Assembly (NCBI GenBank): GCA_902362725.1
Contig: CABIXM010000015.1
Location: 1 to 64,000, forward strand
Reading direction: 5' to 3'
Source of the DNA: Clostridiaceae bacterium
Lineage (GTDB): Bacteria > Bacillota > Clostridia > Lachnospirales > Lachnospiraceae
DNA: 64,000 nucleotides
A program made the position numbers and the translations under genes. Position 1 is the stretch's first letter. Each line of letters opens with the position of its first letter. The notes beneath the pieces were generated by a model. The model searched no databases. It was not told where the DNA came from and saw nothing but the letters and a program-made list of their open reading frames with translations. Positions 1 to 8,077 of this stretch are shown here, in pieces.

Positions 1-7
1 TTTTTAC

Positions 8-170
8 TTATTCTGGAAGTCGTCCTTCGTACATGATACTCAACTCCCCGTAGACCTGGCCCCAGTCCCGGATGATAGTTGTCCATTTCTTAGTAGCCTC
101 GAAAGTGGCCAGATATAAGGCTTTTAACAGCGCTGTATCACTTGGAAATACGCTTCTCTGAGTTAACTTT
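8..170 (-). pseudogene. IS256-family transposase, C-terminal fragment
   Basis: About 53 residues matching the conserved end of IS256/mutator-type transposases (QRSVFPSDTALLKAL, then ATKKW, WGQVYGELSIMYEGRLPE) end at a stop at 8-10. The DDE catalytic core is absent: upstream, at about 165-175, the sequence turns into the first codons of an unrelated gene. This is an inactive remnant. The terminal inverted repeat that would follow the stop would lie outside the window. The match rests on memory of the family, with no search. Confidence 0.8.
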
Positions 171-200
171 GATTGGTTTAAATAAATCATTAAATTTCAT
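165..200 (-). pseudogene. NADH:flavin oxidoreductase, N-terminal stub
   Basis: An AAAGGAG ribosome binding site (211-217) precedes ATG at 198-200 by 10 nt. The first 12 codons read MKFNDLFKPIKV, which resembles the start of old-yellow-enzyme-type oxidoreductases (typically LFxPxKIGxxxLKNR). The frame then runs into the transposase remnant. It lies 40 nt downstream of the stop of another gene of the same family, so a tandem pair seems to have been broken here. Only a dozen residues support this. Confidence 0.5.
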
Positions 201-240
201 AGACTAGGTTCTCCTTTACTATTCAATCACAAAATATTCC

Positions 241-495
241 TTAAATATTCGAAGCCAAATAATAAGCATCTTCATTTGCGTCTCTTATGCGTCCAACGTT
301 TGTACAATCACCTATCATATGTACACTACATGGCAAATCATAAAATGCATATGCTTGATCACGATTTGGTCTTAACCCGGTTGCAATAATAATATCATCA
401 CAGGAAGAGATTACACAGTCCAACTTTTCGTCCGCATGCCCAAGTTTCCAGTTGAATTTACTTTTACACTTTCCCGTAAAAATCTGATATGATAT
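241..495 (-). pseudogene. FAD/NAD-dependent flavin oxidoreductase (2-enoate reductase type), C-terminal fragment
   Basis: The last ~80 residues match the pyridine-nucleotide/FAD domain end of NADH:flavin oxidoreductases: DDIIIATGLRPN, then VHMIGDCTNVGRIRDANEDA, the usual GDC-x-GRI-A signature near the C-terminus of 2-enoate reductase and BaiCD/BaiH-type enzymes. The N-terminal TIM barrel and most of the FAD domain are missing. Beyond about 495 the frame stays open but is only antisense to a leucine-rich-repeat fragment. An inverted repeat at 515-555 sits at the join. It is a degraded gene. Confidence 0.75.
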
Positions 496-514
496 TCTTG
501 TCGCAAATAAAAGA

Positions 515-555
515 AAGGAAAGACCCCATGCCCTGACAAAGCTTGGTCTTTCCTT
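515..555. repeat. 11-bp inverted repeat at a gene-fragment junction
   Basis: AAGGAAAGACC (515-525) and GGTCTTTCCTT (545-555) are perfect complements around a 19-nt loop. Read on the minus strand the stem is followed by TCTTTTATTTG, so it could act as a terminator. Its position exactly between two truncated genes of opposite strand could also mark the end of a lost mobile element. Confidence 0.6.
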
Positions 556-562
556 CACCAAA

Positions 563-916
563 TTGGTTGCATACCTTGGCCATGAGAAAGATATCCGAAT
601 TCCAGACGGTGTTGAATCAATAGGAGAAGATGCATTCTCATATACACCTATTAGAAACGTGGTTCTTCCTTCCACTGTGGTTGAAATAAAAAAACGTGCA
701 TTCTCACACACTTGTCTGAAATATATAGATTTATGTAATGTAGAATGCATTGGACAGGAAGCCTTTTGTATTTGCAAGCTAGAGACATTAACAATACCTA
801 AATCTGTAAAAGAAATACAGGCGGAAGCATTTGCCTACTCAGGGCTTGTATTGGAACAAATTGAGAATTATTCTAATGTGAAAATTGATGATCGTATATT
901 AATAACTTATAGATAA
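563..916 (+). pseudogene. BspA-like leucine-rich repeat (LRR_5) protein fragment
   Basis: Codes for up to 117 residues with four LRR_5-type units: IPDGVESIGEDAF, LPSTVVEIKKRAF, the NVECIGQEAF unit and IPKSVKEIQAEAF. Such repeats are typical of BspA-like surface or secreted proteins of gut anaerobes. There is no signal peptide, no good ribosome binding site, and the frame stays open upstream to a stop at 485. The TTG at 563 is therefore an arbitrary start and the N-terminus is probably lost. It ends in two terminators. Likely a remnant; an expressed small LRR protein cannot be excluded. Confidence 0.65.
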
Positions 917-917
917 A

Positions 918-968
918 CTGGACACGATCCGGAAACCTCTGATTAGAGACCGTCCAGCCTTTTATTAG
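918..968 (+). terminator. Intrinsic terminator after the LRR fragment
   Basis: CTGGAC (918-923) pairs with GTCCAG (952-957), with inner CTCT/AGAG pairing, and is followed by CCTTTTATTAG. It begins two bases after the LRR stop codon. Confidence 0.6.
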
Positions 969-991
969 ATTGTTCGAGGCTTTTCGCGGAG

Positions 992-1030
992 AACAAGGGT
1001 GAAAGCTTTTTCACCCTTGTTTTACTTTTC
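992..1030 (+). terminator. Second intrinsic terminator
   Basis: AACAAGGGTGAAA (992-1004) and TTTCACCCTTGTT (1009-1021) form a 13-bp stem with a 4-nt loop, followed by TTACTTTTC. The T-rich side is on the plus strand. It separates the degraded left edge from the intact minus-strand genes. Confidence 0.85.
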
Positions 1031-1052
1031 TGCATCTAAAGATTTCCTTCCC

Positions 1053-1568
1053 TCAACTCCACTCCTCCCCCAAAAACTCCCGCCAATCCAGTTCCTTTCC
1101 ATCCAGCACACACTCTTCCAGCGTATCACCGTCGTAGGCAAGCTTCAGCGAGAAAAACGGGACTTCCTGTTCCAGGAGCTTGAAAAAGACCTTATCGCCT
1201 ACCCAGAGCTCCAGATCGCGGATCTGCTCCTTCGGGACCCATTCCAGGTCGCCTTCCCTGCAGTTGTAGTCCAGGTCGCCTTCCCAGCCGGTGGCTGTGT
1301 AGAGGCACATGTACTGGGTCTCTACGCCCTTCAGGGCGAAGGTCACAAGTCCGCGGAAACGATAATCCGTCAGCGTCAGACCGGTTTCTTCGAAAGTCTC
1401 CCGCAGGAGGCAGTCCTCCGGGCTCTCATAGGCTTCCGCATGGCCGCCTACGCCGATCCATTTGTCCTGATTCACGTCATTTTTTTTCTTGACCCGGTGC
1501 ATCATCAGGAGCTTGTCGTCCTGTTCCAGATAACACAGCGTCGTCAAGGTGCCGACTGTTTTTTCCAT
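1053..1568 (-). CDS. NUDIX hydrolase (MutT-like, 8-oxo-dGTP diphosphatase type)
   Basis: A 171-residue protein of the family that hydrolyses nucleoside diphosphate-X compounds. The complete Nudix box GX5EX7REUXEEXGU spans about residues 42-64 (GHAEAYE, then RETFEETGL), so the Mg-binding glutamates are present. The N-terminus (TLCYLEQDDKLLMMHRVKKKND) resembles Firmicute MutT/YtkD-like sanitising enzymes, but the true substrate cannot be read from sequence. ATG 1566-1568 follows GGGGGAG. It is the last gene of the minus-strand series before the degraded region and has its own candidate promoter. Confidence 0.9.
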   Translation of the reverse strand: MEKTVGTLTTLCYLEQDDKLLMMHRVKKKNDVNQDKWIGVGGHAEAYESPEDCLLRETFEETGLTLTDYRFRGLVTFALKGVETQYMCLYTATGWEGDLDYNCREGDLEWVPKEQIRDLELWVGDKVFFKLLEQEVPFFSLKLAYDGDTLEECVLDGKELDWREFLGEEWS

Positions 1569-1600
1569 AAGAAAACTCCCCCTGTAATTAAATTAAATTC

Positions 1601-1611
1601 ATTGTATCACA
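1601..1611 (-). promoter_or_regulatory. Candidate extended -10 promoter of the NUDIX gene
   Basis: Minus-strand TGTGATACAAT contains TACAAT with an upstream TG, about 33 nt before the start codon. No convincing -35 hexamer is visible, so it is tentative. Confidence 0.4.
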
Positions 1612-1678
1612 GAGAGAGTTTTACTTCCAGAGCATTTCCGGAAAACCATATCAAATTTTGTAGTGCCGATTTCCGTCC

Positions 1679-2461
1679 TCAAAAGGAAAACAGCATGGCG
1701 GAAAGCCACGTCATGACGCCCGGGGGCAGTACGCCGGAGGCCGCGCGGACCAGCTTCATGCTGCCGCCGCAGACGGACACGGCCTTGCCTTTTTCCGCGT
1801 CAAATAGGGCCTTCCGTACCACACGCTCGGGCTTTATCAGGAACAGGCGCTTGACCGGGTTCAGCTTGATGCCGCCGGTAGCGAAGAAATCGGTCTTCAC
1901 CGGGCCCGGACACACGGCGGTCACGGAGATCTGGCGGCTGCGCAGCTCTTCCTTCAGCGCTCTCGACAAAGACAGCACGTAAGCCTTGCTGGCCGCGTAG
2001 GCCGCGAAGCCCGGCTGTGGCAGAAAGGCCGAACCGGAATCCAGCTGGATGATCCGGCTTCCCTTCCGGAAATACGGCAGGCAGGTCATGGTAACCGCGG
2101 TCAGCGCCCGGCAGTTGACATCGATCATATTTAAGATCTGATCCACATCCTGGGTCTCCAGCTTTCCGGCATGTCCCAGGCCTGCGGAATTCACCAGGAT
2201 CCGGATCACCGGCTTTTCCTTTTTAAGCAGAGCCGCAAGCTCTGTACAGGCGTCCTTTTCCGCCAGATCCATGGGCAGGGTCCGAATCATCGTTTTCTCC
2301 TTCAGCTCATCCTGCAGTTCCAGTAGAGCCTGCTCTCTTCTTGCGATCACCCAGATTTCCGATATGGAGCGGTAGCTTTCCGCTATCTGGCGGACGAACT
2401 CCCGGCCCATGCCGGAGGACGCTCCTGTTACGATCGCGATTGACGCTCTCTTTTTCTCCAT
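1679..2461 (-). CDS. Short-chain dehydrogenase/reductase (SDR)
   Basis: A 260-residue classical SDR. The TGASSGMG nucleotide-binding loop is at residues 12-19, NSAG at 91-94, the catalytic serine in LDSGSA (~142-144), Tyr155 and Lys159 in YAASK. PGPVKTDF follows, as in the DltE/YqjQ-like subgroup. The C-terminus is hydrophobic (GVMTWLSAMLFSF), which may place it at the membrane. The substrate is unknown. ATG at 2461 is preferred because GGGAGG lies 8 nt upstream; an in-frame GTG at 2470 would overlap that site. It follows a Cof-type phosphatase by 18 nt. Confidence 0.88.
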   Translation of the reverse strand: MEKKRASIAIVTGASSGMGREFVRQIAESYRSISEIWVIARREQALLELQDELKEKTMIRTLPMDLAEKDACTELAALLKKEKPVIRILVNSAGLGHAGKLETQDVDQILNMIDVNCRALTAVTMTCLPYFRKGSRIIQLDSGSAFLPQPGFAAYAASKAYVLSLSRALKEELRSRQISVTAVCPGPVKTDFFATGGIKLNPVKRLFLIKPERVVRKALFDAEKGKAVSVCGGSMKLVRAASGVLPPGVMTWLSAMLFSF

Positions 2462-2479
2462 CACTGCCACCTCCCGGTT

Positions 2480-3304
2480 TTATCCAAGCAGATATTTGTA
2501 AATGGCTTCTGCACAGCCATCGTGGTCACAGTCCGCCACGGTGACATCGGAGACCGCTTTCACAGAATCCAACGCATTTCCCATGGCCACGGCAAGGCCT
2601 GCCGTCCGAAGAACACTTAAATCATTGTCCGCATCCCCCACGGCGATGCTGGCGCTCACCGGAATGCCCAGGGCCTCGCAGAGCTTTGTAAGGCCCACGC
2701 CCTTATCGACGCCTGTGGCCGTCAGCTCCAGAGACGAGCTCTCCGCATGTACCATTTCCACGGGAAGTCCGGCTGCCAGGATACGCTCCTTGGTGCGATC
2801 CCGGGATTCCGGACTTTTGTGATACAGATTGATCTTTTCTATGGGCCATGGATTGGCCATATAGAAGCCGTATAAGTCATCGTGGGCTTCTACGGTTCTG
2901 GCATGCAGTTCCTTGTAGGGACCCATGCCATAAAGCTCAATGTGTGCCAGCTGGTTGGTCTGTTCGATGGATTTTTCATCCAGAATGTGCAGCATAGCTT
3001 CTTCCTTCCGTGCCAGGAGGAAAATTTCTTTGACAGTGGGGATATCCATGGTGTTGGAATAAATCACCCGCTGCTCCTGAAAATCGTAGACCATGGCTCC
3101 ACTGGTGCAGTTCACATAGCGTAGGCCCGGGATCAGTTCCCGGAATTCTGTCAGCTCCGGGCGACAGCGGCCGGTGGAAAGTACCACATCTTTCCCCGCG
3201 GCCAGAGCCTTTTCGATGGCCGCCTTGCAGCCAGGGCTGATTTCTTTTTTGCTGTTTAATAGGGTACCGTCCATATCCAGGGCGATCAGTTGATATTGGT
3301 TCAT
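2480..3304 (-). CDS. Cof-type HAD-IIB family phosphatase
   Basis: A 274-residue hydrolase with the HAD motif I DMDGT (nucleophile Asp10, acid/base Asp12), LSTGR motif II and the GDADND motif IV near the C-terminus. The size and the C2 cap insertion fit the Cof/YidA group, which dephosphorylates sugar phosphates, flavin precursors or pyridoxal phosphate. The specific substrate cannot be read. Start ATG follows GGAGGATCCATCT. It lies 15 nt after ygiQ and 18 nt before the SDR gene, so the three are probably cotranscribed. Confidence 0.92.
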   Translation of the reverse strand: MNQYQLIALDMDGTLLNSKKEISPGCKAAIEKALAAGKDVVLSTGRCRPELTEFRELIPGLRYVNCTSGAMVYDFQEQRVIYSNTMDIPTVKEIFLLARKEEAMLHILDEKSIEQTNQLAHIELYGMGPYKELHARTVEAHDDLYGFYMANPWPIEKINLYHKSPESRDRTKERILAAGLPVEMVHAESSSLELTATGVDKGVGLTKLCEALGIPVSASIAVGDADNDLSVLRTAGLAVAMGNALDSVKAVSDVTVADCDHDGCAEAIYKYLLG

Positions 3305-3319
3305 AGATGGATCCTCCTG

Positions 3320-5275
3320 TTATTTCTTCTTGTGTACGTTCCGAATCGTCTTCTTTTTCGCTCCGACGTTATTCCGGACATTTGTTTCCGCTTGTTTTGT
3401 ACGTCCGCCTGCTTTGTTCCCGGAACTGTTTTTTCGGAAATCGGTTTTCTGTCCGCTCCGCTCTCCGGGTCTTCCGCCCGCGGGGCGAAGCAGGCACTTG
3501 GGGCCGTAGCCGATAAGATCCCGGCGGCCGCAGCGCTCCAGGGCTTCCCGTACCAGATCCCGGTTCTTCGGATCCCGGTACTGGATCAGGGCCCGCTGCA
3601 TGGCCTTCTCATGGGGATTCTTCGGCACGTAGACCTGTTCCATGGTGCGGGGATCGAGGCCCGTGTAATACATGCAGGTGGACATGGTGGAGGGCGTCGG
3701 GTAAAAGTCCTGCACCTGCTCCGGCATGTAGCCCAGATCCCGGCAGTACTCGGCCAGCTCCACGGCCTCCTTCAGGGTCGATCCCGGATGGGAGGACATG
3801 AGGTAGGGCACCAGATACTGCTTTTTCTGTAAGGTTTCGTTCATTTTCCTATAGCGGCGGCAGAACTCCTCGTAGACACTGCGCTCCGGCTTGCCCATCT
3901 TCGACAGGACCGCGTCGGACACATGTTCGGGAGCCACTTTCAGCTGACCGCTCACATGGTACTCGCAGAGCTCCTTTAAAAAGGTCTGGTCCGGATCCGC
4001 CAGCACATAGTCAAAGCGGATACCTGAACGGATGAACACTTTTTTCACGCCGGGAACGGCCCGGAGCTTTCGAAGCAGGCTGATGTAGTCGCTGTGATCG
4101 GCCTTCAGGTTTGGACAGGGCTTCGGAAACAGGCACTGTCGTTCCGGGCAGGCTCCGGCCTTTAACTGCTTGTCGCAGGCAGGCCGCCGGAAATCCGCGG
4201 TGGGGCCGCCCACATCGTGGATATAGCCCTTGAAATCCTTATCTTTGGTCATGGCTTCCGCCTCCCGGAGCAGGGATTCATGGCTCCGGGCCTGGATGAT
4301 ACGCCCCTGATGGAAGGTCAGAGCGCAAAAACTGCAGGCTCCAAAGCAGCCCCGGCAGCTGGCCAGGCTGAATTTAATCTCTGAAAAAGCCGGGACGTCG
4401 CCTTCTGCCAGACAGGAGGGATGCACCGCCCGCTGAAAGGGCAGATCGTAGACCTCGTCCATTTCCTCCTGAGTGAGGGGCTTCGCCGGTGGATTCTGTA
4501 CGATAAACAGATGTTCGGAATACTGCTCCGCCATCCGTTTGCCGCGGATGGGATCGGCGTTCTTCTGCTGGATCCCGAAGCTTCTGGCATACAGGGTCTT
4601 ATCTGCCTTCATGCTCTCGTAATCCGGCAGGAAAATGGCGTCATAGATGTCTTCTTTATGGCTGGTCTTATAGACCGTCCCATTTACAAAGGTCAGATCC
4701 CGGACAGAGATCCCGGAATTCAACGCATCTGCTATCTCCACGATGGACCGCTCGCCCATTCCATAGGAAATGAGATCCGCGCCACTGTCCAGAAGCAGGG
4801 AGCGTTTGAAGCCGTCCGCCCAGTAGTCGTAATGGGCCATGCGTCTCAGGCTTGCCTCAATGCCTCCCAGGATGATCGGCACATGCTTATACACATGGCG
4901 GATCAGATTGCTGTAAACCATATCTGCCCGATCCGGGCGCTTTCCCATGACGCCGCCCGGTGTAAAGGCGTCGGTCTTCCGGCGCTTCTTCGACACGGAA
5001 TAGTGGTTTACCATAGAATCCATATTTCCGGAGGAGACGAGAAAGGCGAGTCTGGGTTCCCCGTAGATCTGAATGCTCTCCGGGTTCTTCCAGTCCGGCT
5101 GGGACAGAATCGCCACGCTGTAGCCGTGGCTCTCCAGCACCCGTCCGATGATGGCCGGGCCGAAGGAGGGATGATCCACGTAGGCGTCGCCGATGACGTA
5201 GACGAAATCCGGCTGCGCGATTCCCCGTTCTTCTAATTCTTCTTTTGTCGCGGGCAAAAATCCCTGCTGTCTCAT
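3320..5275 (-). CDS. ygiQ: YgiQ family radical SAM protein
   Basis: A 651-residue protein matching the YgiQ family over its length: N-terminal GDAYVDHPSFG, a radical SAM CxxxCxxC cluster site at Cys310, Cys314 and Cys317, an extra Cys-rich segment (CDKQLKAGACPERQC), and SSHPGST followed by QVQDFYPTP in the DUF3362-like C-terminal part. The tail is very basic (KKKTIRNVHKKK). The family is widespread in anaerobes, but its reaction is not established. The start follows CAGGAGTAATAC, 3 nt after the stop of the preceding HAD gene, which indicates an operon. Confidence 0.93.
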   Translation of the reverse strand: MRQQGFLPATKEELEERGIAQPDFVYVIGDAYVDHPSFGPAIIGRVLESHGYSVAILSQPDWKNPESIQIYGEPRLAFLVSSGNMDSMVNHYSVSKKRRKTDAFTPGGVMGKRPDRADMVYSNLIRHVYKHVPIILGGIEASLRRMAHYDYWADGFKRSLLLDSGADLISYGMGERSIVEIADALNSGISVRDLTFVNGTVYKTSHKEDIYDAIFLPDYESMKADKTLYARSFGIQQKNADPIRGKRMAEQYSEHLFIVQNPPAKPLTQEEMDEVYDLPFQRAVHPSCLAEGDVPAFSEIKFSLASCRGCFGACSFCALTFHQGRIIQARSHESLLREAEAMTKDKDFKGYIHDVGGPTADFRRPACDKQLKAGACPERQCLFPKPCPNLKADHSDYISLLRKLRAVPGVKKVFIRSGIRFDYVLADPDQTFLKELCEYHVSGQLKVAPEHVSDAVLSKMGKPERSVYEEFCRRYRKMNETLQKKQYLVPYLMSSHPGSTLKEAVELAEYCRDLGYMPEQVQDFYPTPSTMSTCMYYTGLDPRTMEQVYVPKNPHEKAMQRALIQYRDPKNRDLVREALERCGRRDLIGYGPKCLLRPAGGRPGERSGQKTDFRKNSSGNKAGGRTKQAETNVRNNVGAKKKTIRNVHKKK

Positions 5276-5278
5276 GTA

Positions 5279-5959
5279 TTACTCCTGTTCCTGTGCCAGC
5301 GTCTCGTAGGATCCGTCCAGCACCTGATAAAAATCGTGAATATAGTAATCGGCCAGTCTGCGGTTCTCCGCCTGCCGAGCTTTTGCATAATCATCGTAGA
5401 TCGAACATACTTTCGCTCCGGCTGCCTTTCCGGCCTGCGCGCCCGCGGGCGTGTCCTCAAAGACCAGACAGTCCTCTGGCGCTACGCCAAGCTCTGCCGC
5501 CACCTTAAGGTAGATATCCGGCGCGGGCTTTCCGGCCCCGGCCTCGCAGGAGGTCATCAGGCACTGGAAATACGGCGTCATCTTCTGTCCTTCTACCACG
5601 GCGTCCAGAAGCTCCCGGCCATTGCTGGTGGCAATTCCGGCTTTGATGCCGTGCGCCTTTAAGTATTCCAGGAACTCCCGCGCGCCTGGCTTTAAGGGAA
5701 CTTCGTGGGCGTACTTTTCCCTGGACATGGAGATCCACTCGGCTTTGATAACATCCAGGCTGTCCGGCAGACAAAAACGTTCTTTAAAATAGATGGCCGT
5801 CTCCGAAAAGCTCATGCCTTCGATGGCCTGCTGAAGTCCCGCCGGGACCTCCAGCCCATGACGGCCCAGGTATTCCACGTCGATGGCGCCCCACATCCAC
5901 ATGGAGTCCACCAGCGTTCCGTCCAGATCAAAAAGGACTGCTTTTATTCCATCCAGCAT
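5279..5959 (-). CDS. HAD-IA family phosphatase / beta-phosphoglucomutase-like
   Basis: A 226-residue HAD hydrolase: FDLDGT with Asp11 and Asp13, the GIATSNG motif II, GKPAPDIY motif III and VFEDTPAG motif IV. The helical C1 cap is of the phosphoglycolate phosphatase/beta-phosphoglucomutase type. The substrate is unknown. ATG at 5957-5959 is chosen because GGAGGAG lies just upstream; an ATG 60 nt earlier lacks one and would lie deep inside rsuA. The chosen start overlaps the end of rsuA by 16 nt, which suggests translational coupling. Confidence 0.88.
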   Translation of the reverse strand: MLDGIKAVLFDLDGTLVDSMWMWGAIDVEYLGRHGLEVPAGLQQAIEGMSFSETAIYFKERFCLPDSLDVIKAEWISMSREKYAHEVPLKPGAREFLEYLKAHGIKAGIATSNGRELLDAVVEGQKMTPYFQCLMTSCEAGAGKPAPDIYLKVAAELGVAPEDCLVFEDTPAGAQAGKAAGAKVCSIYDDYAKARQAENRRLADYYIHDFYQVLDGSYETLAQEQE

Positions 5960-6666
5960 CCTGTCTCCTCCTTCAAGTTTCGAATCTCTGTTTCCGTAAG
6001 TGGCCTGCACGCGCCACATTTCAGGCTCTCATCCAGCTTCAGGCTTCCCATGGAAAGACGTTTCAGATACGTAACCTCACAGCCGATGGCTTCGAACATC
6101 CGTTTTACCTGATGGTAGCGTCCTTCCCGGATGGTTACCTCGATCTCCGATTCCGGACCGGACTGTAAGATATGTAAATCCGCCGGAAGGGTCTTTTTCT
6201 CATCACCGATATCCAGGCCCTCGAAAAAAGCCTGCACATGCTCCGGCTCTACCTGACCGGCTATCCGGGCGTAATAAGTCTTGTCCACATGCCGCTTGGG
6301 CGACAACAGATAATGGGCCAGCTTGCCATCGTTGGTCAAAAGCAAAAGTCCTTCCGTATCCCGGTCGAGCCGTCCCACCGGGAACAGATCCGAACGGGCG
6401 TTCTCGGGTAAAAGCTCCAATACCGTATCAAGCTTTTTATCCTCGGTGGCGGAGATATACCCGGCCGGTTTATGCAGCATCCAGTATTCCACCTTGGAAA
6501 ATGTGGCCTCTTTTCCGGCTGCGCAGACCCGGTCGCCTTCCTGAATCTTCGTCTCCGGCTTTGTGATTTTCTTCCCGTTCACGGTAACTACGCCGCTTCG
6601 CAGCAGTTTTTTTACTTCGCTTCGGGTTCCGTATCCTGCCTCGCAGAGATATTTGTCCAGGCGCAT
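5944..6666 (-). CDS. rsuA: RsuA-type 16S rRNA pseudouridine synthase
   Basis: 240 residues with an N-terminal S4 RNA-binding domain (about 1-60, MRLDKYLCEAGYGTRSE) and the pseudouridine synthase catalytic motif GRLDRDTEGLLLLTND, with catalytic Asp101. KTYYARIAG and EGRYHQVKRMFEAIG are also family-typical. RsuA modifies U516 of 16S rRNA; the RluE/RluF relatives modify 23S rRNA, and the exact target here is inferred. The ribosome binding site lies inside the last codons of rsmF, two nt upstream. Confidence 0.9.
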   Translation of the reverse strand: MRLDKYLCEAGYGTRSEVKKLLRSGVVTVNGKKITKPETKIQEGDRVCAAGKEATFSKVEYWMLHKPAGYISATEDKKLDTVLELLPENARSDLFPVGRLDRDTEGLLLLTNDGKLAHYLLSPKRHVDKTYYARIAGQVEPEHVQAFFEGLDIGDEKKTLPADLHILQSGPESEIEVTIREGRYHQVKRMFEAIGCEVTYLKRLSMGSLKLDESLKCGACRPLTETEIRNLKEETGCWME

Positions 6667-6667
6667 G

Positions 6668-8077
6668 CTACCACCTCCATCCGGGATAATATTTATTCTT
6701 CAGGGTGCCGTTCGAAAGCTTGCCCCAGCCTAAGGGGTAACCGTCTACGCAGACCAGGCACCAGCCCTTCGCTTTGGGAGAAACCAGGTCTTCCAGCTCC
6801 AGTGTCTCGCCCTTCAGATACCGGACCACACGTTCGTCGTCCGCTTTCAGATCTGCCGTCAGGGCAAAGTCCTCTTTTCGGAGCGCCATGGCCAGAGCCT
6901 GGCTGGGCTCAAAGCGCTTCTGCTTCACTTCGCCCAGATAGAGACCAGTGCGCAGGAAACGCAGAGAACGGATGTTCTTGCCTGCCAGGGCCTCCGGCAG
7001 CAGGTACAGACGGCTGTCGTAGAGGCGGAACAGACGGGAATCCCACGCCACATGCAGATCCTTTGCAAAATCCAGCCATTCCTCCGGAAGCTTTTTCAGT
7101 ATCCCTCTGGCGTCGGCTTTTTCTTTCCGCTTGGGGAAACCCGCGCCGGAAGCATCTGGACAGTCAGGCAAACATTCGTTCTTTTGCAGTAATGCCACAA
7201 AATGGCCTTCGCCGTTCAGCCTGTGCGGAAACAGCCGCGCCGCCTCCGCGCAAGTATCAAGCCCCGGCGCAAAGCCAAGATCCGCCCTGTCTTTCGGAAG
7301 CGGCAGAGGAAGCAGGGTAAAGCCCTCCTCCTGCATGAGCCGTTCGATGGTTTCCTCATTTTCATGTCGGGAAAAGGTGCAGGTAGAATACAGGAGCAGG
7401 CCGCCCGGACGCAGCAGCTTTGCCGCCGCAGTCACCACAGTCCGCTGAATCCCGGCATAATAATCCGGCCCTTTTTCCAGCCAGTCTTTTACCATAGACG
7501 GCTCTTTTCGGAACATACCCTCGCCGGAGCAGGGAGCGTCCACGAGAATTTTATCGAACCAGCCTTCAAAATAGTCCAAAAGCCGCTCCGGAGTTTCACT
7601 GGTCACAAGAATGTTGCCAGCGCCAAAGAGCTCCAGATTCTTAAGCAGGGCTTTTGCCCGGGAATTGCTGATGTCGTTGGCTACCAGAACGCCCGTTCCG
7701 TGAAGCCTCGCCGCCAGCTCCGTGGCCTTGCCGCCGGGAGCCGCGCAGAGATCCAGCACCCGGTCGCCCTCTTCAATAGGCAGACAGGCCGCCGGCGTCA
7801 TGGCGCTGGGCTCCTGGAGATAATAAAGACCCGCCGCGTAGTACGGATGCTTTGAAGCCTGCTCCTGTCCCTCCAGGTAAAAGCCGTTCCTGGTCCAGGG
7901 CACCGGACGCAAAGAAAAGGCCGAAAGAGCCTGAAACTCCTCCGGACGCAGCTTCCCTGTATTGACACGAAGGCCGCGAAAGCCTTCGTTCCCTTCATAG
8001 CTTTTCTCCCAGGCGTCGTATTCACCGCCCAGGAGCTCTCTCATTTCCTCTAAAAAGGATTCCGGTAACTGTAACAT
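6668..8077 (-). CDS. rsmF: RsmF/NOL1-NOP2-Sun family rRNA m5C methyltransferase
   Basis: 469 residues. The SAM site is LDLCAAPGGKATELAA (~108-122). The two family cysteines are Cys183 in DAPCSGEGMF (release) and Cys233 in YSTCTFSRHENE (nucleophile). The N-terminal lobe precedes the Rossmann fold, and a C-terminal ~170-residue RNA-binding part (ending YPGWRW) matches the RsmF type found in Firmicutes. It methylates cytosines in 16S rRNA; the exact position is inferred. The ATG immediately follows the stop of the alarmone synthetase gene. Confidence 0.92.
   Translation of the reverse strand: MLQLPESFLEEMRELLGGEYDAWEKSYEGNEGFRGLRVNTGKLRPEEFQALSAFSLRPVPWTRNGFYLEGQEQASKHPYYAAGLYYLQEPSAMTPAACLPIEEGDRVLDLCAAPGGKATELAARLHGTGVLVANDISNSRAKALLKNLELFGAGNILVTSETPERLLDYFEGWFDKILVDAPCSGEGMFRKEPSMVKDWLEKGPDYYAGIQRTVVTAAAKLLRPGGLLLYSTCTFSRHENEETIERLMQEEGFTLLPLPLPKDRADLGFAPGLDTCAEAARLFPHRLNGEGHFVALLQKNECLPDCPDASGAGFPKRKEKADARGILKKLPEEWLDFAKDLHVAWDSRLFRLYDSRLYLLPEALAGKNIRSLRFLRTGLYLGEVKQKRFEPSQALAMALRKEDFALTADLKADDERVVRYLKGETLELEDLVSPKAKGWCLVCVDGYPLGWGKLSNGTLKNKYYPGWRW

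Noticed and set aside
8..240. A complete insertion sequence at the left edge
   Set aside because: Only the last ~53 codons of the transposase exist, and the 5' side is foreign sequence.
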